A DNA stretch of 64,000 nucleotides. Origin: Lanius collurio. Lineage: Eukaryota; Chordata; Aves; Passeriformes; Laniidae. The position numbers were made by a program, and so were the translations under genes. The stretch spans positions 10,605,088-10,669,087 of the forward strand of contig JACBWW010000016.1 in NCBI GenBank assembly GCA_020086605.1, read 5' to 3'. This document shows, one piece after another, positions 51,301 through 62,529 of this stretch (positions are counted from its first letter, which is position 1; each line of letters begins with the position of its first letter). Under the pieces are notes generated by a model, which had not been told where the DNA came from, searched no databases, and was given only the letters and a program-made list of their open reading frames with translations.

Positions 51301-54300
51301 GGGGGCTGTGTGGTCTGTATGTGATAGCAGCAGAGGCTGCTCTGCCCGTGTAAAGGGATTAATTTCTAATTGGTTTTAATGCTCAAGGAACCCATCTGTC
51401 TGAGGCAGCAGCAGCCTGCACTGGAACAAAGATTAATTTGCCTGTGAAGAGGAGGGTGAATAGCATAGCTGGCTGTGGTGGAAGTGGTTTGAATTCCACG
51501 GGCAGGTCTTCAGGATACTGGCACAGAACTGTAGCTCTGAAATTAGATACTGTATGCTGCAGTTGATCTGGTTACAATGCAGATCAATTGAAGGCATGGT
51601 GAAGTCTCATGTTAATTGTGACTTCATTGCCATAATGTTACAGTCAGTTCTAAAGTTAACATAAAATTAAAAAAAAAATGGAACAAGCAGCTTTTAGTTT
51701 TGTTTTGATATAAAGAACTCTTTTCTATGAATCTAAAAGAAAACTGCAAGTTTTGTTTCCTATTTTGTGGAAGACATCTTTAGTCACCTTTGGTAGTTAA
51801 TTGATTCCTTTCTGTAGTAACTGCAACTCCAAGAGAATTTAGATTGGTTGAACAAAGATTTAATGCACTCTCTTGCCACAGAATTCCTATCCTTTGATCA
51901 GGAAGCTGGCTGATGTCAAACTGCATGGCCTGAATCTGGAAGTGCTACATTGATAAGCAATCAGAAGATATGAGAGGCTGATGATTCAAAAAGAAAAGAT
52001 CCATCAGACTGATCCACAGCTCATAAAGTCAATTTAATTTCAGTTGAAACTGTGTGGTTTGTGGTTTTTTTCCATGAAGGGAAGGGGACTCCTACCATGA
52101 TTGTCAAGGGCTGAAATCAACAAAGCATTGTCCCTCAGCTGAAAGCTGCAGAAGGAAAATAGATGGTGCATTTAAATAACAGATGCAGGGAGAATTTCTG
52201 TGGTTTCTGTAATTAATAGAGGTGGAAGAGTGTTTTCCTCCCTTTTTATAGTTGTGTGTTGTATATTGGTCATGGCTCTTGAAGAATGCTCTTATCAGCA
52301 CAGTAAAATCCTTGTCTAGTTTCACTCTACAGTACCTAATAGATGTGGGTTTGGTTTTATTTCTTATTTTTAAATTTTTTTTAATTTTTTTTTTTTTTTC
52401 ATTTTTTAGTTCTGCTTAACTGGTGGACCAGGGAAAATCCCTGTGGTGAAGGGGAATACTTGCTCGCTCCAGGACAGAGGAGTAGTTCCTGGTAGTAGTC
52501 TCTGACATGAAGCCTGACTAGGACTGGGGACTTCCTGTTGTTTATGCTCACTCTTCTGGCATCTACAGTAGTTTGAGCTCATGCAGTTCCTGGAAGCATT
52601 TGAGCATAGCACTGGTCTAGGAGGCCACGATAAGCACGAATGTAACACACTGCAGGGAGCCTTTTGACCTGAGACTTCTCTGTACTTTGGGCCAAGGGAA
52701 GTTCTGGCATTAGTTTTGAATGGAAGGCCTGGTATTTCTCTTTGTGGCCTGAAGTTTGTTGTGCTTTATTCTTGCTCTTTTTTTACCTTTTTGTCATACT
52801 GGGAGCCGTAGTTGGAGGTGTTCATCCAGCTGAGGAAGTAGGATTGTCTGGAGCAGACCTCTGCTGTGTTGGTGCCAGGATCATGTCTGGGCACTTATTT
52901 TGTAGGAAAGGATATTTGAAGTTATAGGAAAAAGCCAGGAATGGTTCTGGAATCTGTTGTAGGAACCTGTTGAAGGAGCTAGGGAGATTTGTGAGGGAAG
53001 GTTCTGTGCTGAAGTCCTCAGTTGCCACAGTGAATCAAGGTGTGTGAACACTACAGATGGTATCTCAGCAGGGAAGGGATCCCCTGGGGATGCTGGAAAT
53101 GGGATGTCACTGAGGCCTTGGGCTTGGGAGGGGGAGCAGTGTAAGTGAATGGTCAAGAGCAGGTGTTATTACTGTCAGCCAGAGAAGCTGTATTAAATGC
53201 AGAAGTGCACCTCAGAGAGATGGTAGCATTAGAATGTGTTAAAATAGAAGGGCAGTTCCCAAGAACATGGGTCAGGAAAGAAGAAAATGGGCAGAAGAAA
53301 AAGGAGATGCCAGGACATGTTCTGTCCTTTCTTCACTCTCTCCTTGCCCCACTTTGTACAGTCTGGACATCTCAATACATTGCTGAATATTCAATTTGAG
53401 AACTCTGTGTGCAGGTGCTTAGCCAGGTTGTCAGTCAGTCACAGATCAAGACCTGCTTTATGTTTGCTAGTTTTGGCAAAATGACAGTGCAGTAGTTGGT
53501 GTCCACAGTGCATTGTTTAAATGACTAAATCTGCAGTGAAAGTTGGATGCCCCTGCCAGGTAAATTGTTTGAAGGTACCAGCAAGGAATAAACGTTGCAG
53601 ATTAAGGAAATCCAGGTTTCTACACATGATGGAATTGTGAAGAAGTGTTTCTCACTTGAAAGAGCTGGAAGGGGACCCTGCATACCGTGACAGCAAACAT
53701 ACGTGTATACAGCGTAAATTGCAGACATTGCTGTTCTGAACTTACAAGATGTGTTGTTGTCATCAGCTATCACTAATCTGCCATGGCATTATTTGGTAAA
53801 GACTTGTTTTGGACTGCTGGCAAATGGAAAACCTTAAACATTTTAGACCCTCTTGGTTGGGGAAATTTGTATATTTAATAGAAGTATGCAATCTGCATTA
53901 TCAGTTGTAAGATACAAATGAAAGTATACCTTGGAAGTTTTGTTTTGAAGCTCTTAATTCTCTGGAGGCCTCAAGCCTTTATTTTTAGAGGCCTGTGGTT
54001 TTCCCAGATGTTTCCATTTTCTGATTAAGGCTTGCAACCTCTAACAGGCACAGTATCAAGTTGGGTTTGACTGGTTTGTTGGCTTGGGTGTTCTCTTGGC
54101 CCAGGCCTTCACTCTGATGCCTATCCTTGTAACAACTGGTCTCCAGCTGACCATAAAATTGTTTTTCTGGCTTACCTGTCTGCCACAGATGCAGCCCAAA
54201 GGACACACAAGAGTTGTATAGAATATCGTCTTGGACCTCAGCATTGGTGCCAGGTGCATTGAGATGCACACATTGGCTATACATTATCTTACTCTTTTTT

Positions 54301-57300
54301 ACTCTGTAACTACTGTTACATGAGGAAAGAAAAAGCCCCATGTAATCTGTGGTCTTTGGAAAGCAATTAATGATTTGAGACTGGTGCTAAGTGTAGAACC
54401 AATTCTTAATTGAAGAGTAACTTTCAGTGATGTTTCTTTGCACAACTGTTGGAACTTTTGCCTTGAACTAAAATGTATAAAGTGGGAAGATGTTTGCTCT
54501 TTAAGTGTGCAGGAAGTTGCTTGTGTTATTGACAATACAAATTTTTCTTTTCAGGGCACAGGTGCAGCAAGTTTTGATGAATTTGGGAATTCAAAGTACC
54601 AAAATCGTCGAACTATGAGTAGCTCTGATCGTGCGATGATGAATGCTTTTAAAGAAATTACAAACATGGCAGACAGAATTAACCTCCCTAGAAATATAGT
54701 TGTAAGTTCATGTCTCCCTTTCTTAAATTGTTCTGGCACTGACTTGGTTAGCATAATATAATGAGCACATGAATTTTTGATATTGCTGCTAATTAAATGG
54801 CCTGGAGTTAATTAAATTTTGTCTTCTTGTGTTGAAGGATCGAACAAATAATTTATTCAAGCAAGTGTATGAGCAAAAGAGCCTGAAGGGGAGAAGTAAT
54901 GATGCTATTGCCTCTGCTTGTCTCTACATAGCCTGTAGGCAAGAGGGGGTTCCAAGAACATTTAAAGGTACGTTTTCAGTGATACAGATTCAATTTTGCT
55001 GTGAAGTAAAGGTTTAGTTACTGTCACTGTAGGAGGTTGGTTTTCTTATTCCTGGACTTTGTCAAATGGGTTGTTCTCAGCTGTACCTCTCCTTTCAGGT
55101 TTGGGCAGACGGGTCTGTGGGAATTTGTTGTATTTGTGGAGTAGGCTCTTGGGCATGAGGGCTTTAACATTTGAAAGTTATTTTGAGTGTTGGGGAAACT
55201 TAAAAAGCATTGCTTTGATCAGAGGATTGGGGGGGCTGTTGTAACTGAAATTGAACTAGCAGTTCTGCAGTAAATTTGTGCAGCTTTTTCCTGACAGAGA
55301 TGCAACTCTCTAGCATTGAGTACCAATTTTCCCTTACTAAGTGAGCTGTATTAATTAGCTTCTTATGATAAATGTGCACTGACCTAAGTTTCACAGACAT
55401 TCAGAGCTTATTTAGTGATGGTGGCTTTCAGGACATTGGTCGTCTTTGTGGGTCTTAATATATTGAGAATCAAGTTTGATTATTTTGGGGGAGCAAATGC
55501 TGTGAAGCCTAAAATTTAATTTATACTCTTCCTTCAGAAATATGTGCAGTGTCCAGGATTTCAAAGAAGGAAATAGGCCGGTGTTTTAAACTTATTTTGA
55601 AAGCTCTGGAAACCAGTGTGGATTTGATTACAACTGGAGACTTCATGTCACGATTCTGTTCTAATCTGGGTCTTCCCAAACAAGTACAAATGGCGGCAAC
55701 ACATATTGCCCGTAAAGCTGTGGAATTAGATTTGGTTCCTGGAAGAAGCCCTATCTCTGTAGCAGCTGCAGCTATTTACATGGCATCACAAGCATCTTCA
55801 GAGAAAAGGACACAAAAAGGTAAAACTTGACTTTTTTGGTTCAAGAATGTGCTTCAGTGTTCAAAAATTTTTTGGTTCAAAAATTCAGTGTTACTGTAAA
55901 ACTTGGATGAGGTCTGTGCCAACAGTGATAAGCTCCATTCTAACTGAATACAGCAAGGACCAAACCAGGATCTCCCAGTCCCCAAAATGAATGTGGCATA
56001 ATTGGCTATGGTCAGTGTAAACTGAGCATACATTCTGGTATTAGAAGTTGGATTCTTGAATGCAGTGGACCAGTGCATTCAAATGAGTATAATAATTTAA
56101 GTTAACCCATGCTAATATTTGCACATGTCCATTCTACTGCTCTGAAATACTCCAGATGCAAACTTGGGGCAGTTGCAGGGAGTGGTTGAGCTCTGGATTA
56201 CATGACATCTTCAGTCATTCCTACAGGCAGGAAATCACCTGCCTTAGTACATGGGTCTTGACTTACTGTGAGCCTGTGGTAAGAACAGAAAGTGTGGGAT
56301 GGCAGGGTTTGTTGTGCATCAGCTGGAACAGTTTCTCTGCTGGTAGGGTAGCCTCTGGGGAGCCAGGAAGGAGTTCAGGGCTCTTGAGCCTCGGTGTAGC
56401 ATAGATCAGCCCCTGGGGCTCAAGGGAACGAGGCCTACAGGGTAGCAATGCCTGGAGAAAGAAGTGTGCTAAGATGGCAGGTGATAAACCTTGATGTGAG
56501 AAATGGATCCAAGTGCTCCACTGAGCTGTCCAGTTCAGATCAGAAATGTTAAAAATGTAGCACTTTCGTAGTGGAGAGTTCCTTTTGGATGAAGAGCAGC
56601 TTTTATCTGTCAGGTTGCGGTGTTTTGTTTTGCATTTGTAACTGCTTATGTCCCTGGAATGACCATTGTGTTGGCACTTCTGGGCCTGTGAGTGATCTGG
56701 AGCCCAGGAAGTTCAGTGCCTTTATCCTTGCTCATTGTGAGCTATGGGATTGTATCTCTTAAGAGTGAGTGTTAAAATACAGCTGCCTGCCATGGACACC
56801 ACAGCTCCACGCTGCTTCAGTGTTCTTGGACAATGCTGAAGGCTCTCATGCAGTTCAAGGTTTAAATTCCTAACTTGACTAAATCTTGAATAAATTTAAG
56901 TTTCTGTGCATCTTAAACAAGTGTTCCCTTGGCTCATTAGACAGTGTTCTGTGTCTCTGCCTTATTTCTTGGTGCATTTTAAGGTTAATGTATTTCATCT
57001 TTAACTGAAGGTATAATTTTTTGTCTGTGACTCAGTTTTTTGTTTTTGCTTATATTTCATCAAAGCATAAAAATGAAGATCCAGAAGTTGATGATTTGTT
57101 AAAATATTGATGGTCATATGTAGAGTTTGCAGTAGATGTTTATAATGAGTTTTGCACTCTTAGTCCTCTGCCAATTTGAAATTGATGTTATTCAAAGATT
57201 GATAGGTTAAGTTGAACTGTGGCACATGAGAAGACAGACTTATGTATGCAAAATATTAGTCACCACAGTTAAAATGATTTCTAGCAGGCTTTTGGGAGAG

Positions 57301-57542
57301 TTGCAAATGAAGCAAGTGTCCAGTGCCTCTTGATAAGTTATGCTTGCTGGTTTCTTCAATTCAAATAGCAAAAGTAAAATCTAATAACTTCTTTGCTTTT
57401 TGTTGTAGAAATTGGAGATATTGCTGGTGTGGCTGATGTTACGATTAGGCAGTCATACAGGCTGATCTATCCTCGAGCTCCAGATCTTTTCCCAGCAGAC
57501 TTCAAGTTTGATACCCCAGTAGACAAACTACCACAGCTGTGA
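35664..57542 (+). CDS. GTF2B: GTF2B, transcription initiation factor IIB (spliced, 7 coding exons)
   Basis: General RNA polymerase II initiation factor: bridges TBP-TATA/BRE DNA and Pol II and helps choose the start site. Joining 35664-35680, 38096-38202, 48480-48613, 54555-54701, 54838-54967, 55538-55819 and 57409-57542 gives 951 nt and 316 residues, the length of human TFIIB, with no stop or frameshift. Domains: N-terminal zinc ribbon (ligands Cys15, His18, Cys34, Cys37), B-reader and B-linker (about 50-105, including DPSR with Ser65), then two cyclin-like repeats in the C-terminal two thirds, ending PVDKLPQL. All seven coding exons and GT-AG junctions are in phase. Compared with the human protein as I remember it, differences are few: Val9, Ser21, Ser35 (inside the ribbon), Thr70 and Asn123. 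Introns total about 21 kb, the first alone about 12.8 kb together with the second. The ATG has a strong context (GAGATGG). Confidence 0.98.
35681..38095 (+). other. GTF2B: GTF2B intron 1, about 2.4 kb
   Basis: The first about 700 bp continue the CpG island; the rest is AT-rich. No nested gene is seen. Confidence 0.85.
38096..38202 (+). CDS. GTF2B: GTF2B coding exon 2 (zinc ribbon)
   Basis: Residues 6-42, containing all four zinc ligands: CPNH (Cys15, His18) and CSEC (Cys34, Cys37). Codon 35 is TCT (Ser), where human has Pro. Acceptor TTTCTTAG, donor GTAAGT. Confidence 0.97.
38351..38373 (+). repeat. poly(T) run, 23 nt
   Basis: Uninterrupted T run in GTF2B intron 2, preceded by a G-rich stretch. 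Confidence 0.9.
40651..40671 (+). repeat. poly(T) run, 21 nt
   Basis: Uninterrupted T run in GTF2B intron 2 followed by GGTGTGTGTACATGCAG, which resembles a splice acceptor. Confidence 0.9.
42618..42640 (+). repeat. poly(T) run, 23 nt, directly followed by AG
   Basis: Uninterrupted T run in GTF2B intron 2 immediately followed by AG, so it looks like a very strong cryptic 3' splice site. No conserved exon follows it. Confidence 0.9.
44190..44350 (+). mobile_element. CR1 LINE fragment (3' region)
   Basis: Matches the order of the CR1 3' consensus as I remember it: TACCTGGAGTACTGTGTCTAG, CTCTGGGCTTG, GCTGGAGCAAGTCCAGCAGAAGG, then AGGAGAGGCTGAGAGCTGAA and CTGTTCAGCCTGGCTCTG. It is in plus orientation, 5'-truncated like most CR1 copies and clearly diverged. 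CR1 is the dominant LINE of birds and other reptiles. Confidence 0.8.
48480..48613 (+). CDS. GTF2B: GTF2B coding exon 3 (B-reader/linker)
   Basis: Residues 42-86: [20 protein letters not shown] then [11 protein letters not shown] and LSTMIGK. Ser65, phosphorylated in human TFIIB, is retained. Acceptor TTCTCAG, donor GTAACA. Confidence 0.98.
48614..54554 (+). other. GTF2B: GTF2B intron 3, about 5.9 kb
   Basis: Noncoding. Somewhat GC-richer patches (for example 50,300-51,500 and 52,400-53,400) and a T-rich stretch at 52,360-52,400 may be old repeats, but I cannot name a family. No gene is seen. Confidence 0.8.
54555..54701 (+). CDS. GTF2B: GTF2B coding exon 4
   Basis: Residues 87-135, [19 protein letters not shown] then [15 protein letters not shown], the linker into the first cyclin repeat. 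Asn123 replaces Thr of human. Forty-nine codons, acceptor TTTTCAG, donor GTAAGT. Confidence 0.98.
54838..54967 (+). CDS. GTF2B: GTF2B coding exon 5
   Basis: Residues 136 to 179 (split Glu179), first cyclin repeat: [20 protein letters not shown] and [19 protein letters not shown]. Acceptor TTGAAG, donor GTACGT. Confidence 0.98.
55538..55819 (+). CDS. GTF2B: GTF2B coding exon 6
   Basis: Residues 179 to 273: [19 protein letters not shown], then the second cyclin repeat with [19 protein letters not shown] and [14 protein letters not shown]. Ends in split Glu273. Acceptor CCTTCAG, donor GTAAAA. Confidence 0.98.
57409..57542 (+). CDS. GTF2B: GTF2B last coding exon
   Basis: Residues 273-316 plus [23 protein letters not shown] and the C-terminus PVDKLPQL. 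Acceptor TTGTAG. Confidence 0.98.
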
Positions 57543-57618
57543 GATTGCAGAGGGTTAATTTCTGCTAACCCCCTCCCCCCAAAAAACCAACAAAAACAAA
57601 CTCTTTATTTTTGCCTAT

Positions 57619-57624
57619 AATAAA
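57619..57624 (+). terminator. GTF2B: GTF2B proximal poly(A) signal AATAAA
   Basis: Canonical hexamer 77 nt after the stop, followed within 40 nt by a GT-rich stretch (CTTCGTGTTGTGG). It would give a very short 3' UTR. Confidence 0.6.
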
Positions 57625-57886
57625 GGATGTACAAAGTGTTAATACTGGGTCTTCGTGTTGTGGAACTGGAGGATATGGAGATGGAGCATAACTGCTGGAA
57701 GGCAGCACACATTCCAAGGGTAAAGAAGCTCATTGTGTGGCATTTTGTATGTATATATTAGTGGAAGTAAATATTTAATAACTGTTGCAACAACTTTAAT
57801 TTCATATTGTTGTACTTATTTAGATTTCTTTTGTAGGGATCCAGTAAGATGTATTTTGGAGAATTTAAAATATTGTGTAATTCCCA

Positions 57887-57892
57887 AATAAA
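57887..57892 (+). terminator. GTF2B: GTF2B distal poly(A) signal AATAAA
   Basis: Canonical hexamer about 345 nt after the stop followed by TTGTTTTCC and CTTGTGGGT; a second plausible 3' end. Confidence 0.6.
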
Positions 57893-57910
57893 TTGTTTTC
57901 CAAAAACACT

Positions 57911-59560
57911 ATCTTGTGGGTATGACATGCACGTACTGTTGTACATGCTGAGAACTGGAATGCAGTCCATGGAATGGTGGAGTGAGCTTCATGCTTGTGG
58001 GCTTGGTCACAAGGCTGCTTAAATGCTTGCTTTCTGGACAATTTCTGATCTCTAGAGTGGTTTAGTAGTTGTAGGGAGCTGTAGTGAAGGTGCTTGCACC
58101 CAGAATGTAAACAGTTGCTGAAAAGCTGTTCTAAGTTTTGCACAACTGCTGCAGAATATTTCTAAACTGGTTGCAAAATCAGTACTCCCATCCTTGGCAC
58201 AGTCTCCCTGATTCTTACTGATGTCTCTGCTTTTCTTCATTGAATTTGACATAATGACAAAGCAGCTACGGAGAAGCATGAGGACTCACTTTAGTTGAAT
58301 TCCTGGTAACTTCGTGAAACTTAGTACTGTACAGAGAACAGTAAAAAGTATTTCTAGGGTAAGTTTCTGTTAAATTTCTGACTTGCTAGCCCTTCCTGCA
58401 GTGGCTTGTAGCTATGTTCCAAGTGAGCATTTGCTGTTTGAAATGATGTGCCAGCTGCTGAGTGAAGGCCTGAAGTTGTTCAGCCCTGCCCAGACTAAGA
58501 ACTTTGAACACTGGTTGCCTCCTGACAGTGTCCCTTTGTATACAAAGCAACAAATGTGCTTAACTGGGAGTCTTCTGGTTCCTGAGTTCATTTTGTATCA
58601 CAGGTGCAAATTCAGTTTAACCACACAAATGAACAGCTGAGGGGTCAGCTTGCTGCACATCTGTCCCTAAGTCTTCCAGAGGGAAGGCGAGGGGCAGTGC
58701 TAATAGCACTAATGGCCAGGAGCCCTCACTTGTTTTCTTGCTAGTTGAGCTTTAATCCTCTTCTGCCAGTAGAGACTGGAAATATGGCAACTGAACATTT
58801 TTTTATGCAAACAAATAACAAAGGTTGTACAGTCCTGTTACACCACAGGTGCTGTTTGTTGCAGCCATGAAATAGAAGGGGTATGACCAGTAGTTTGGAG
58901 GGCATGGATTCAGTGTTTGAGGTATTGCATTTGACTCTGTTTCAACATTTTCTGTTACCTAGGCATTCCTATTCTTGGTCTGAGCTATTCCACCTGCTTT
59001 CTCTGTGGGCAAAGGTGGGATCTGTTGAATGGGATGGGCCTGACCTTTAATGCTCTGTTACATCTTGGGAATGCAAAGGTGGAAATTGTTTTTACTGTGA
59101 GTGCTGCTTTCCAGTATAGATTCTTGGGTTAAATCTACTCCATGAAGGTTAAAAGTGACCGAAATGTACATTGCCCATAATGCTCAAACCTAAATCCTTT
59201 CAGGCATTAGGCACGAGCACTTGACCTGTGAGGGGTGAGTGTATGTAGCTGAAATTGTTGCAGACAACAACGGTGGTCTGGACGGGAATTTAAATATATC
59301 TTTGCAAACCTCTGAAGTGCAGCAGATGGAGGCAGGGATGTGCAATCCTGCATTGACCCTGCAGTTCCACAAGCAGTTCCTGTGTCTTCCAGGCTCTACT
59401 CTTGGCAGTAACTGTGCAGCACAAAGAGGCAGCACTGGCAATCTGCGTGATGGGGCAGGTACATTCTGAAGGCCACTTGCTACTGGCTGCAGTAGACTGT
59501 AGTTAATGTGAAGCATTCCTGGGAAAAAAGGGCCCAGCTCTGAATTGGTTTTTAGGCAGC
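57911..59560. other. intergenic region between convergent GTF2B and PKN2
   Basis: No recognised gene or RNA. Reading frames are short and without recognisable domains. Confidence 0.6.
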
Positions 59561-59860
59561 TCTGAGCCCTAGGGCCCAGGGGCGGCAGCGTTTGCCCGGG
59601 GCGCAGGGCCTGCAGTGCCGGCAGCGGCTGCCCTCAGGCTGCGGCCGTTGGGGCGCGCCGCTCCCGCCGGGATCAGTGTGAGGGAGGCGGCTCGAAGCCA
59701 GCCCGGGAGAACGCAGGAGGCTGAAGAGGGGCGTTCCCCACACACAAGTGCAAGGGCAGAATTTCCTCAAGCGCCTCCCGTGTTAATTCAATGGCCGTTC
59801 AGACTCGATCCTTGAAACTCAGGAGCCAGCCCTTTCTGGAACGATTTTGTATAGGCAGGT
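59560..59860 (+). promoter_or_regulatory. orphan CpG island with downstream splice donor
   Basis: From about 59575 to 59735 I count about 18 CpG dinucleotides in roughly 160 bp, far above the surrounding sequence, with GC-rich words such as GGGGCGCGCCGCTCCCGCCGG. It lies between the 3' ends of two convergent genes, where no promoter is expected. A consensus donor (AGGCAG followed by GTAAGAAG) lies at 59858/59859 on the plus strand. It could be the promoter and first exon of an unannotated, probably noncoding transcript, an enhancer-type island, or a GC-rich relic. Confidence 0.5.
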
Positions 59861-60380
59861 AAGAAGTGTCTGTCTCTGGGCAGAATGGCATCATGTGAAA
59901 TTCCATGTGGCTCTTAAGAATTCTGTTCTAAATGCACTCAGAAAAGAAAGCTTCATCCTCTGTCTAAAAAATGAGTTCAGTGTGGGGTAGGTGTAGGTAT
60001 AGATTGTGGTTTGGTTATACAACTTGCTATGGAAATAGTGGGTAGGAAAGAGACGGTTATGAAGCAGTACCCAGGAGTGGGGGTGAGAGTTGTCCCCCCC
60101 TGCCCTCAGAGCAATCTGTGAGGGAGAATGCTGAGTCAAGCAGGCCAGACTCCAGCTGACAAAGTCTGCTCCTGTCAACACTGCTTCAAGCCAGAGACTG
60201 CTTTCCTTCAGAAAGAAGGGAGGCAGTTTGTAGTGTTCTTTAAAAAAAAAAAAAAAAAAGGGAAGCACACTGAGCTCCCGCCAAGAGACTGGGTCCCCTC
60301 CTGATGGTAAGTTCTTTTCTGAAGTTACCTGTGGAGAAAACATGACCAGCCACTTCAACAAACAGCAAAATCATGTTTGC
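59861..60380. other. intergenic sequence between the orphan island and the PKN2 3' end
   Basis: No gene. Contains an 18-nt A run (60242-60259), which may be the tail of a retroposed sequence or simple slippage. Confidence 0.5.
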
Positions 60381-60411
60381 GACACAATTTACAAATTACT
60401 CTATTCAGAAC

Positions 60412-60417
60412 TTTAAT
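60412..60417 (-). terminator. PKN2: PKN2 distal poly(A) signal ATTAAA (candidate)
   Basis: Common variant hexamer on the minus strand, followed after about 25 nt by a TG-rich element, the arrangement of a genuine cleavage site. Confidence 0.4.
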
Positions 60418-61017
60418 TTGTGATATTAATGACTGCAAAACACTTAGAATGACATTTGTTAAAGGCACATTTCATTTTAATGCATAGTGTACCATTCTAA
60501 AATATCCTAATTTCCTTACAAAGTGCTTGAGCAGCCACATACAGATAAAGTATAGCAAAATATATTTACAATCTAGGGTTTAAATCTTAATCTGCCTAAA
60601 AATATTTAAAAAACTACAGAGATAAAATTAGTGCTTTTTTCAGCTTAACTGGGTGAACATACCCTCTAATTTTTTCTAATTTTTTTTTTTATTGATTTGC
60701 TTAGATTAAAAAAAGATTTCTGTACAAGATGTAGTTACAAAAAGGTATGTTTGAGGATACTTTCATAAGTATTAAGCACCCTGTGAGATGCTTGTATATA
60801 TATATTTGGGAACCAAAAAGAGTGAGCTGACTGTACCTCAAAACTACTGGTTTCAGCTAGATACAGGAACATAATTTGTTTCTTACCAATCTAGAACCTG
60901 GAAACAAGGAATGCTGAGGAGTTGACTCACTCTGCCCAATGTGATTTGTAGCACTGGGGAAGGTGTCTGCCCCATTCCTGTGGGGGACTGGCCTGATTTA
61001 GACCTAGTAACCATTAT

Positions 61018-61023
61018 TTTATT
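61018..61023 (-). terminator. PKN2: PKN2 proximal poly(A) signal AATAAA (candidate)
   Basis: Canonical hexamer on the minus strand (TTTATT on the plus strand) about 1.5 kb after the stop codon. Confidence 0.35.
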
Positions 61024-62529
61024 TCTTCCTCCCTTAAGCCTCTCCCCTGCCTGACCCTGCAGGTCTGTCCAGCATCGCGATTTTAAACCACCACCTTAGC
61101 ATTGCATACCCCAGTGGTTTTTCTTCTTTGAAGTAATAAAATTACCAGTTTTTAATTCATTTGAGTGCGATGCTCACTGCCTTAGCCCATGAACCTGTGA
61201 GGTTCCAGTGCTGAATAGTGCTCAAGGTAAGGACCACATGGGAAATTTATTTTCCAAGAGTGAACGTTTGCCCACAGAACACCAAATGCCAAAAATATGT
61301 CCTGGTTTACAAATACACACAGTGTTTGGTCTAAATTACTTTTCCGCTTTTGAGGTACAGCTTTTAGTGTTAAGGGATTTATAAAATATACACTGTTTTT
61401 ATCAAAAATATTTATACATTCTGTTACAACATATTGCTTTTTACCCTCAGTAACTGCCAATCCAGGGGCTGGAGGTCAGTGGCCTACATGGATACATTTT
61501 TTTGTTCCCTTGGCCACTACACAACATCGGTGAAGTGGTACAATTAAATTACTTGCCTGGAGGTAAGAATACATTTTAACTTCCATATATACATGTTCAC
61601 AGCATGTATACATTGAAAATCCTTAAGTTTTCTAAGTGATATGATATTGTACAGCAGACAGAGGAGGCTGGAGGGGAACTTCTCTGCCCCCTCAGGGAAC
61701 TAGAAAGGCTCGAGGTGAGTACGGAAGGGGCCGGGCCTGGATCTTGCGGCTGCTCCACTCTGGGGTTACACTGAACAACGTCCTCCTTACATTCCTCATT
61801 CCAACCAGGGCCTTAAGCTGTGCTCAAGGAGCTTGAAGGCAAAACTGTTTGGCAAGTGACTTTGGTAAACGTTCCGGATTTTTCTGGATTTGTCTTTGTA
61901 CTGGAAGCACTTACACAGTTGTTATCTCAAAGGCAAGGTGTTTAACATTTTTCCTAATAAATACCATAGAAAATTTATAAAACAAGGCATATCTGTTCTC
62001 AATACCATTATTTTAAGAACAAAAGATGAAGGTGTAGAAATGTGTAGTTTTAAAGACTGCACAATATTTAGCTGAAATCATTTGCCCTCTCTGACTAGAA
62101 CTGTATATCCTGTGTGAGTGTCACCAATATCCCAGCTTGTTTCAATGTGGCTGAGTGGAGATTACCTAGCTCAAAGTCTGCTTTTCCCTCTTAAGGCAGA
62201 TACTTCAAAAAGCGTTATTATCTGCTGCGGAAGAGTGAGAGAAACTGTACAGATCCATGTGCGCCCATGTGCGGGAAGTTCAGCACAGCCTGGGTTCACC
62301 AACTCAGCTTAGGAACACCCTAGACCTGCTTTCCAGTGCTCAGATAAAAAACAATATACAAAGAGGCCACTCTTCACAAGAGTGTTAAAACAGTACTTAA
62401 AAGGATCTTCATGTGATTTAAAAAAACCCAGAAGCTACAGGTGGCACAGAAAGCAATTGAAGGGTCGGTATTATTCCGAGAGAGGCATTCTTGTGAGCCA
62501 GTCAGCTGGGGCTTCACAGTGTGTGGAAG

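Larger units (their letters stand above)
57543..57910 (+). other. GTF2B: GTF2B 3' UTR (approximate end)
   Basis: Sequence after the stop with a short C run and A run, two AATAAA hexamers, and a T/G-rich stretch after the second. The cleavage site is inferred. Confidence 0.65.
60390..62529 (-). other. PKN2: PKN2 3' UTR (approximate extent)
   Basis: AT-rich sequence following the PKN2 stop codon on the minus strand. The far end is inferred from an ATTAAA on the minus strand at 60412-60417, followed by a GT-rich stretch (reverse complement near 60360-60385). Alternative AATAAA hexamers on the minus strand are at 61246-61251, 61018-61023 and 60688-60693, so several 3' ends are possible. Confidence 0.5.

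Noticed and set aside
59615..59815. Small plus-strand frame in the orphan CpG island
   Set aside because: No ATG in the expected position and a compositional Ala/Pro/Arg bias; if transcribed, the island is more likely noncoding.
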